In this document: in pieces, positions 41,350-47,829 of the stretch | Position numbering within the stretch: position 1 is the first letter of the stretch | How the letters are laid out: each line of letters begins with the position of its first letter | Assembly: GCA_029834535.1 (NCBI GenBank) | Contig: JAQMWT010000346.1 | Span: 1 to 64,000, forward strand | Direction: 5' to 3' | DNA length: 64,000 bases | From: Chrysophaeum taylorii | Lineage: Eukaryota; Sar; Pelagophyceae; Pelagomonadales; Pelagomonadaceae | Made by a program: the position numbers and the translations under genes | The notes under the pieces: generated by a model | Told to the model about the DNA's origin: nothing | Database searches by the model: none | What the model saw: only the letters and a program-made list of their open reading frames with translations

Positions 41350-42813
41350 ATGCCGCCGAAAACTACAGCAACGATCGGCATCGCCTTCTTCTCGGTGTTC
41401 GTCGACATGCTGGGCATAACGATCATCCTCCCGACATTGCCGTATCTCGCATTGCGTCAACGCGCGACGGGGGAACAGATGGGTTATCTCTTTGCCACAT
41501 ATCCCGGGTGCCAGATGGTCTCGATACCCTTGATTGGGCGCCTCAGCGACAAGGTGGGACGACGGCCCGTCTTGCTCGCCTCGCTCGCCGGCTCGGCGAT
41601 CGGCTTTCTCGTCCAGGGCATGTCGCGGTCGTTTGACACTCTTCTCTTGGGCCGCGCGATCGCGGGCCTATTCGCCAGCTCGATTCCTGTCGCGCAGTCG
41701 ACCGTCGCGGACCTCGTCCCGGTCCCCGAACGTCCCCGATACTTTGCGATCCAGGGCATGACCTTGTCGGTCGCCTTCATGTTTGGCCCGGGGATCGGCG
41801 CCGGTCTCGCCGAGTTCTCGCTGAGAACTCCGATGTTTTCCGCTGCTTTTCTCTCCGCTTTCGGTCTCCTCCTTTGCCTCCAATACTTCGAAGAGCCCTT
41901 GAATCGGCGGTACAATAGCGAGGCAATCGTGCCGATTGCCGTGCCCCCCGACGAGCAAGACGAAGGAGCATCATCTTTCCCGAACCAAGTTATCCTCCTG
42001 AGACTCGGGTGGCTTACCTCGTTCTTCTCGATGCTGGGGTTCGCGGCGTACTTGTTTTTCGGCGGGCTGTTCTTACGTAAGCGCTTTGACTGGGGCCCGC
42101 TCGAGTACGGCTTCACGTCGATGGCGACCAGCACGCTTAGCGTTTTGGTGCAGGCCATACCGTATCCTGCGGTGGTGCGCTTCTGCGGCGAGCACGGCGC
42201 GCTCGTCTTCGGATGCGGCTTGATGACTCTCGGCAACGGCATGCTCGCGGCGGTCGGCGGGAAAACCACCGACACCACCGGGCTCCCGCTCCTCGCAATG
42301 AGCCTCGCCGTCCTCGCCACGGGCGTCTCGCTGACTATTCCCTCGGTCACCGCGATTCTCTCGCGCAACGCGACGCCCGAAACGCAAGGCGCCGTCCTCG
42401 GCGCGTCCCAGGGCTTTCAGGCCCTCGGCCGCGTCGTCGGCCCGCTCGTCTACGGCGCCATCTTCGACATCAACGCCGCGCTCCCCTTCCTCGTGGCCGC
42501 TGCTTCGAGTCTCCTCACCGTCGTCCTCGCTAACCTCTCACTCCTCATATCACGACGGTGTCGAAAAAGCGAAATCGCCGCCGCCGCCGCCGCCGCCGAG
42601 GCGGCCGAGAACATCGCCGAGCCCGACGACGTCTTACCGCCCCACAAAATCGTCGAGGCCCTCCGCCGCGAAAACGCCGAGCTCCGCGCACTTCTCGCCA
42701 GCGCCAACCTCCCAGTCCCTCCACCACCGAAAACACCGACTCGATACCAGCCCGCGGGCGGCGAGAAGAAGAAGAAGAAGACGACGTCGTCGTCGTCGTC
42801 AGGAGATTCTTAA
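41350..42813 (+). CDS. MFS transporter, TetA/organelle type
   Basis: Start at the ATG at 41350 (MPPKTTATIG); the frame opens earlier only through a TTG codon. The 487-residue protein has 12 predicted helices in two halves and the MFS cytoplasmic loop motif GRLSDKVGRRPVLL between helices 2 and 3. It also has LLGRAIAGLFASSIPVAQS, GPGIGAGLAE and GRVVGPLVYGAIFD, as in tetracycline-resistance and MFSD-like exporters. The C-terminal 80 residues are soluble: an Ala-rich stretch, a short coiled coil (KIVEALRRENAELRALLASA) and a Lys/Ser tail. Substrate unknown; a small hydrophobic or cationic molecule is likely. Convergent with the next gene 50 bp away. Confidence 0.88.
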   Translation: MPPKTTATIGIAFFSVFVDMLGITIILPTLPYLALRQRATGEQMGYLFATYPGCQMVSIPLIGRLSDKVGRRPVLLASLAGSAIGFLVQGMSRSFDTLLLGRAIAGLFASSIPVAQSTVADLVPVPERPRYFAIQGMTLSVAFMFGPGIGAGLAEFSLRTPMFSAAFLSAFGLLLCLQYFEEPLNRRYNSEAIVPIAVPPDEQDEGASSFPNQVILLRLGWLTSFFSMLGFAAYLFFGGLFLRKRFDWGPLEYGFTSMATSTLSVLVQAIPYPAVVRFCGEHGALVFGCGLMTLGNGMLAAVGGKTTDTTGLPLLAMSLAVLATGVSLTIPSVTAILSRNATPETQGAVLGASQGFQALGRVVGPLVYGAIFDINAALPFLVAAASSLLTVVLANLSLLISRRCRKSEIAAAAAAAEAAENIAEPDDVLPPHKIVEALRRENAELRALLASANLPVPPPPKTPTRYQPAGGEKKKKKTTSSSSSGDS

Positions 42814-42862
42814 TCTCTCCCCGAAGGAAGGTCGTCGTCGTCGCCGCCTCGAGTAACGCAGC

Positions 42863-43477
42863 CTACTCGACCTCGGCCTCGACGTCGATGACTTTGCCAC
42901 CACCAGCCTTATTACCGCTGGGCTCCTTCTTGTTTGCGGGCGGTGGTGCAAAGAAGGGATCACTGACGACCCCGGGCGCCCCAACACCGACGACGTCGTC
43001 GTCGTCGTCGTCGTAGACGGACCTCGGGCGCCACTTCTTGCCGTCGGAGGTGGGGACGAGCGGGGTGCCGCAGTTGAAGCAGAGGGTCGACTGATCCTTG
43101 AAGGATGAGACGGGCGCCGCGCAGCGCGGGCACGGCGCCGTGATGGTGTTGGCGCGGCTCCACGCCGACAGGCCAAAGGCGATGAGCGGCGGGAGCACGA
43201 GACCCGCGAGAAAGAGGGTGTTGAGGACGCTGAGAAAGAATCCGGGGAACAACAAGACGACGGTGAAGACGGCGACGGGCGCGACGGGGAATCGGCCGCC
43301 GCCGCCGCCCGGACGATTGGCGGGTGGTCGCCCGAAGGGCGGTGGTCGCCCCCACAACCCGACGACGACCCCGTCGCGGCGACGCACGGGACTCTGGATT
43401 CTTTTTGTGGGCGGAGGCGCGAACGCGCACACCGTCGCGGCGGCGAGAGTTGTTGTCAAGGCTGCTACCGCCACCAT
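42863..43477 (-). CDS. Plastid-targeted zinc-ribbon membrane protein
   Basis: A 204-residue protein that begins with a signal peptide ending VCAFAPPPTKR, a textbook ASAFAP-type site for import into a secondary red plastid, followed by a basic Gly/Pro-rich transit region. Two membrane segments (FPVAPVAVFTVVLLFPGFFL and NTLFLAGLVLPPLIAFGL) come next. Then a single zinc ribbon is formed by CPRC and CFNC. The tail is acidic. Small plastid proteins with two helices and a zinc ribbon are found in plants and algae, but I cannot name the family. The stop is on the minus strand at 42863. It is head to head with the FHA-RING gene, 55 bp apart. Confidence 0.65.
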   Translation of the reverse strand: MVAVAALTTTLAAATVCAFAPPPTKRIQSPVRRRDGVVVGLWGRPPPFGRPPANRPGGGGGRFPVAPVAVFTVVLLFPGFFLSVLNTLFLAGLVLPPLIAFGLSAWSRANTITAPCPRCAAPVSSFKDQSTLCFNCGTPLVPTSDGKKWRPRSVYDDDDDDVVGVGAPGVVSDPFFAPPPANKKEPSGNKAGGGKVIDVEAEVE

Positions 43478-43532
43478 GACATCAAGGGTAAGGAGTATCT
43501 AACGAAACACACGTCCGAAGGAGAGGGTAAGG

Positions 43533-44525
43533 ATGACAGCGCGGCTACTGCTCCAGCAGGCAAGCGTTGTTGGCGCGACGACGCCCGCGTCGATCGACCT
43601 CGACGAGAATCGCGAGGAGCTGATCATCGGGCGATCGAAAACGCAGGCCGACATCGTGCTGGATGTGCCAGTCGAGAACGGCAAGGCGAGCTACCTGATC
43701 AGTCGGCGGCACGCCAAGTTGCGGCGCGTCGCCTCTCGCTGGGTCCTGTCCGACGTCGGCTCGGTGAACGGCCTCCAGGTGAACGCGGCGCGGCTGTGCG
43801 TCGGTGTCGAGCACGCCCTCTCCGACGGCGACGTCGTCTCGCTCGGGTCGTCGGTCCGCGCGCTCAACTACAAATACGAGGAGCCGAGAAAAAAACGACG
43901 GCGCGTCGTCGCGCCGAGCGGCCACGGCGTCCGCGCCACCTCGGCGCGCCTCGCCGCGGCCGAGGCGCGGGCGGCCGCCGCCGAGGCCGTCGCCGTCGCG
44001 TCGACGGCCGCCGCGTTCGCGCGCCGCCGGGCGGCAGCGGCGCGCGCGCTCGCGCACCTCCGGTGCCCGCCCTGCGGCGAGCCCTTCGCGTGCGCGTGCG
44101 TTTTACCCTGCGGCCACGCGCTCGACGAGGCGTGCTTCCTCGCGCACGCTTCCTCCGACTGTCCCATGTGCGGCGCGATTCTCCGGCGACCTCCTCACCG
44201 CTCGGCGCACATCGACGCGGCCGTCGAGGCCCTCGTCGCCGACGACGACGACCTCCGCGAGGCCCACGACCGCCGGCTCGCGGAGGCCGACTGCGCGCGG
44301 CGTGCCGCGCGCGACAATCCGCACGCGACCCCCCTCGTCCGACCCTACCTCGACGACCAGCAACCCCCCAAGAAGGTGGAGGAGGACCTGGTGGAACCCG
44401 GTCGCCGCGACGACGACAACGACGACGACGACCCGGTGTGCGACGGCTGCGGCGAAGTCGGCCACGATCACGCGCGGTGCCCGTACCGCAGCGACCTGTC
44501 GGACGACGACGACGACGACGAGTAG
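43533..44525 (+). CDS. FHA-RING protein with CCHC knuckle
   Basis: A 330-residue protein. Residues about 25-108 are an FHA domain with the phosphothreonine-binding landmarks IIGRS, ISRRH and SVNGLQVN. An Ala-rich helical region (about 140-175) follows. Then comes a RING-like zinc finger (CPPC, CGH, CPMC, about 178-215), which lacks one of the eight usual ligands in standard spacing. The C-terminus has an acidic run and a CCHC knuckle (CDGCGEVGHDHARC), then a poly-Asp end. This order resembles RNF8 and CHFR, ubiquitin ligases that read phosphothreonine in DNA-damage or mitotic checkpoint signalling. The likely location is nuclear. The stop lies 22 bp before the next start, an exceptionally short gap for a eukaryote. 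Confidence 0.8.
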   Translation: MTARLLLQQASVVGATTPASIDLDENREELIIGRSKTQADIVLDVPVENGKASYLISRRHAKLRRVASRWVLSDVGSVNGLQVNAARLCVGVEHALSDGDVVSLGSSVRALNYKYEEPRKKRRRVVAPSGHGVRATSARLAAAEARAAAAEAVAVASTAAAFARRRAAAARALAHLRCPPCGEPFACACVLPCGHALDEACFLAHASSDCPMCGAILRRPPHRSAHIDAAVEALVADDDDLREAHDRRLAEADCARRAARDNPHATPLVRPYLDDQQPPKKVEEDLVEPGRRDDDNDDDDPVCDGCGEVGHDHARCPYRSDLSDDDDDDE

Positions 44526-44547
44526 GGTAAGCGATGGTTTTAAAGCG

Positions 44548-45528
44548 ATGGTTAGCCTCGAGCGGATCGAGGCGTTGCCCAAGGTCGAACTGCACGCCCA
44601 CTTGTCGGGGTCGGTGTCGCAGGAATTCCTCGCCGCGCGGAGCCCCGAGTTCAGGCCGGTGGACGTCGTGGGGCCGCGGTCGCTGGGAAAGTGCTTCGAG
44701 TACTTCCGTGCAGTGTCGCGGGTCATCGTCGACCTCCCTGGGCTCGCCGCCTCGACGCGGCACGTGGTGTCGGCGTTTGCCGCCGAGGAGTGCGTGTACC
44801 TCGAGTTGCGGACGACACCCAAGAGGCTCGGGGCGGCCACCGAGGTCGAGTACGTCGAGACCGTTCGACGCGTCGCGGCGGAATTCGAGTTGGACGTCAA
44901 GCTTCTGCTGTCGCTGGACCGCGGGACCGTCGGGTCCCTCGAGGAAGCCTTGGCGCGCGTCAAGAGGCTCGCGGACCTCGCGACCGCGTTTCCCGACTTT
45001 GTCGTCGGGATCGACGTCTGCGGCGACCCCCGCGTCAAGACTCTCGTGCCCTACGTATTGCCCGCGCTGGAGCACCTAAGCCCGAGACTCCCCCTCACGA
45101 TCCACACGGGCGAGATCCGCGATGACGAGGAGGTTCGGGCGATCCTCAACGCCGACATCGACCTCCGGCGCCTCGGCCACGCTTGCTTTTTGCCCGAGGA
45201 TATTATGATCGACGAGCGTAGAAACTTCACCATCGAGCTCTGCCCGACCTCCAATCTGGTCGCCATGAACCTCGCGGATCTGACCGACCACCACTTCACC
45301 GACGTCCGCCACCTCCCCGTCCGCCTCTCGGTCAACACGGACGACCGCGGTTTGTTTAACTGCTCCCTCTCCTCCGAGCTCCACGACCTTGCTGTCGCTT
45401 TCGACCTCTCATGGGACGATCTCGTCGATCTCCAACGCCAGGCGATCCGCGCCGCCTTCCACCCCGACACGGACTCCCTTCTCGCCGCCTTTGAGTCGAA
45501 ACTCGCAGCGCTCGACGACGACGAATGA
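44548..45528 (+). CDS. ADAL: Adenosine-deaminase-like (N6-methyl-AMP deaminase)
   Basis: The ATG at 44548 gives 326 residues starting MVSLERIEALPKVELHAHLS, the ADAL/MAPDA start. Zinc and catalytic residues are visible: His16 and His18 (HAH), HTGE (about 185-188), GHACFL, and NTDDRG (about 262-267, corresponding to SVCTDDKG in animals). Between them are LELRTTPKRLG and GIDVCGDP as in the family. MAPDA hydrolyses N6-methyl-AMP to IMP and clears modified nucleotides from RNA turnover. The length matches. An upstream extension of the same frame overlaps the FHA-RING gene in another frame and is not real. Convergent with the following gene at 50 bp. Confidence 0.87.
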   Translation: MVSLERIEALPKVELHAHLSGSVSQEFLAARSPEFRPVDVVGPRSLGKCFEYFRAVSRVIVDLPGLAASTRHVVSAFAAEECVYLELRTTPKRLGAATEVEYVETVRRVAAEFELDVKLLLSLDRGTVGSLEEALARVKRLADLATAFPDFVVGIDVCGDPRVKTLVPYVLPALEHLSPRLPLTIHTGEIRDDEEVRAILNADIDLRRLGHACFLPEDIMIDERRNFTIELCPTSNLVAMNLADLTDHHFTDVRHLPVRLSVNTDDRGLFNCSLSSELHDLAVAFDLSWDDLVDLQRQAIRAAFHPDTDSLLAAFESKLAALDDDE

Positions 45529-45577
45529 AACTGCGCCTTCCGTCCGTCCGTCCGTCTTGGGGTTGTCGACTCCACTC

Positions 45578-46351
45578 CTAGGAAGAAGGACCACGCCGCC
45601 GGAGCAGCGTGAGTCTCGACTTGGCGATGATGATGGCCTCGTTATTTTCGTCGGCTCTTCTGAGCCGAGAAGTAGGATCGTAGGTAGTGACGAGCTCGAG
45701 GCCGTCGATCGTGTCGGCCCCGTCGTCCCAACGCCACCTCGTCTGCGTGCGCTGGGCGAGGATGTCCGGGACCCCGCCCAAAAAGCCACCCGGCGGGGAG
45801 AGGGCGAGGCGTACGTATTCAGAGGACCCAAAGGCTGTGGGCGAGGGGGCCTCGTAGGACCGTTTGGTCACTTTCGTCTCGAGGATGCCGCCGTTTCTTT
45901 CGATCGTCAAGACGTTGGGGTTCGAGGGATCCCAGGTCGCCGTGCCCCCAGAAAACGCGTTGCCCGACGCGGCCGCAGCCTTCTCGGCGGCGAAACCGCG
46001 GTCGAAGACGACGCTTTCGCCGTCGCCGTACTCGAGAAAGCGAACCGGGTACTCCAAACGACGGCCGGGAACCGCGGCCTCGAGGACGAAGCGCGCCGCC
46101 GCGCTCCCCATCTCCTCGCCCCGCGGCGTCCTGACGCTCGCCACTTCCCGGGCGAGGATCCATCGCCCCAAAAAGGCGACGCGGGGGTAGAGCACGTCGG
46201 GCGGCCCGAGTCCCGGAATCGAGCTGGCGGCTTTCCGGATGCTCTCCGCCGGCGTGTCGGCGGCCACCGCCGGCGCACCCAGCAACACCGCCCGTCGGGT
46301 CACCACCACCGCCGAATGCGCTGCCACAAACAGCAGCAGCACCAGCAGCAT
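45578..46351 (-). CDS. Probable thylakoid-lumen protein (DUF6816-like)
   Basis: A 257-residue protein. The signal peptide (MLLVLLLFVAAHSA) is followed by a twin-arginine-like motif VTRRAVLLGAPAVAAD, the pattern of Tat-routed lumenal proteins. The mature part has a lipocalin-like beta pattern: YPRVAFLGRWILAREV, RFLEYGDGESVVFDRGF, VTKRSYE and TQTRWRWDD. This arrangement resembles algal and plant lumen proteins of the DUF6816 type, but I could not test it. Function unknown. The start is the ATG at 46351, next to a mobile-element insertion at 46364. Confidence 0.6.
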   Translation of the reverse strand: MLLVLLLFVAAHSAVVVTRRAVLLGAPAVAADTPAESIRKAASSIPGLGPPDVLYPRVAFLGRWILAREVASVRTPRGEEMGSAAARFVLEAAVPGRRLEYPVRFLEYGDGESVVFDRGFAAEKAAAASGNAFSGGTATWDPSNPNVLTIERNGGILETKVTKRSYEAPSPTAFGSSEYVRLALSPPGGFLGGVPDILAQRTQTRWRWDDGADTIDGLELVTTYDPTSRLRRADENNEAIIIAKSRLTLLRRRGPSS

Positions 46352-46420
46352 TCAACCAAGGGGTTAGTCCTAACTACTAATCGACAGATGTTTGTCTGTC
46401 TGTTTGTTTGTCTGTTTGTC

Positions 46421-46592
46421 TTTAAATGTCGACTGCTGCTAAGAGGGGGGTGTGTGTGGGGAGCATGAAGGATGTGGGTGGGTTTGTGGGGTATGAGGGA
46501 TGTGACTGACGGGCGGAGATAAGTACGCGGGACCTAGTCGGGGTCATCGCCGAGGCGTGGGGCAGGCGAAGAGAGGACGGGCCCCGCCCGTA
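46421..46592 (+). repeat. Dispersed repeat A inside Helitron copy 1
   Basis: Matches 32292-32458 in the same orientation. Copy 2 of the helicase element lacks it: there the TTTG run passes directly into CCCTCGATTTAGGG, whereas here those two sequences are separated by about 172 bp. Confidence 0.8.
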
Positions 46593-47226
46593 CTCTGTCC
46601 CTCGATTTAGGGTAAGGATCAGGTTGGCCCGCGAGCCAGACAGTGATCCTCCAAGGCCGTCTACGGCGACCTCGCAGATTATTTCCACGACCCGCGGCGG
46701 CTCTTTCAGCGCGCCATTCTCACGCCCCGTCGAAACGATGTTGTCGATGCTGACAACGCCGCGCGCATGACCGCGGCCTTTTTTTTCCGGAGACGAGGCG
46801 TCGGAGTTCTTTTCGGCCGACTATGTTGGATCGGAAGACGACGCCTCGCTCTTTACAGTCGAGTTTTCAACTCCCTGACAACCAACGGCGTGCTGACTTT
46901 GATCGCGAGCTTAAAGTCTTCGCAACCTCGACCCGTCGCACGGCCACTGCCACGGTACAAGATACATGATCGATCGTGTCCTGTCACCGAGGCTCCTCCA
47001 ACCTGGATCCCTTGAGGCCCGCCGACGCCAAACGATCACCAAGAGCCAGGGCCAGACACCCCGCGAGGTCGGCGTCCTCTTGCCCAAACCCGTCTTCTGC
47101 CACGTCCAGCTCTACGTGGCTCTCTGTCGATCGGCAACCCCGAGGATAAACTCATCTGGGTCGACGACTCCACCCTACCCCACACGTGCTGCGCAATACC
47201 GATAAGCCCCCTCCTGGCGTCTACAC

Positions 47227-47545
47227 GCGCACTGTAGGTGGACTTACTGGGACCAGGTGAACTTACTGGGGTTTGAGATTGGGACTAGGTGAACTTAGTG
47301 ACCAGGTGAACTTACTGGGACCAGGTGAGCATACTGGGGTTTTTAGAGTAAAGAGTTTTTAGAGTAAACTCAAAGGTTGGCGGCGCGTGCGGATCAAAGC
47401 AGCTTAGATTGGCGGAGGCGAGAGCGACGAGCTCAAAGGAGTGGGTGTGAGCTAGGTGAACTTCCTGACCAGGTGAACTTATATGAAACTTACTGGGACC
47501 AGGTGAACTTACTGGGGTTAGAGATTGGGACTAGGTGAACTTACT
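47227..47545 (+). repeat. AGGTGAACTTACTGGG minisatellite, copy 1
   Basis: The 16-base unit AGGTGAACTTACTGGG, with variants GGACTTACTGGG and GTGAGCATACTGGG, recurs about eight times, interleaved with ACCAGGTGAA and TTTGAGATTGGGACT. The same array lies at the end of element copy 2. Confidence 0.8.
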
Positions 47546-47577
47546 GGCCTGCACTTTCGGCGCCCCTCGTCTACAGG

Positions 47578-47644
47578 CCCGTGATTCCGGACTGGCTCCT
47601 GTCGGTCCGGCCTGGCTCCCATGGCATGCTCGGGAGAGGTCTGA

Positions 47645-47676
<32 letters not shown>
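47578..47676 (-). repeat. Fragment of the copia-element leader, inverted
   Basis: About 100 bp, including CGTGATTCCGG, CGGCCTGGCTCCCATG, CTCGGGAGAGGTCTGAAG and then (TTAG)n, matches the reverse complement of 62546-62640, which precedes a reading frame of the copia-type element. Small differences occur. Confidence 0.75.
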
Positions 47677-47689
47677 GTTAGTTATTATT

Positions 47690-47790
47690 AATATCCCCTC
47701 GATTCGATTCGATTCGATTAAATTCAATTCAACCAAGGGGATATCAATAATTGATAACCCCTTGATTCAATTCAACTCAACCCTTGATTT
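47690..47790. repeat. CCCCTTGATTC repeats and palindrome
   Basis: ATATCCCCT and AGGGGATAT form inverted arms around a GATTCGATTC run, and a third, similar CCCCTTGATTCAATTC block follows. The whole lies within 140 bp of the PH/C2 gene start. Confidence 0.6.
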
Positions 47791-47829
47791 AACGTTCCGA
47801 ATCCTGTGCTCGGAAATTCACAAACACAG

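Larger units (their letters stand above)
46368..47556 (+). mobile_element. Decayed Helitron/PIF1-helicase element, copy 1
   Basis: The two copies (this one and 52268-53307) begin TCCTAACTACTAATCGACAG and end ACTTACTGGCCTGCACTT. The plus strand contains broken pieces of a PIF1-type helicase: a TVYGDLADYF-like stretch with AILTP, then SEDDASLFTVEFS, RNLDPSHG-like, and the late motif TITKSQGQT followed by EVGVLLPKPVF and QLYVALCRS. These occur in this order at the C-terminus of Helitron helicases. Stops and frameshifts interrupt it. Copy 1 also contains an insert of repeat A at 46421-46592. A cellular PIF1 pseudogene is the alternative. Confidence 0.7.

Noticed and set aside
41253-41426. 58-residue upstream extension of the DnaJ-LRAT frame
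   Set aside because: It overlaps the start of the divergent MFS gene; the J-domain protein has a good start at 41252.
43804-44547. Upstream extension of the ADAL frame
   Set aside because: It overlaps the FHA-RING gene in another frame and is Arg/Thr/Ser-rich; ADAL homology starts at 44548.
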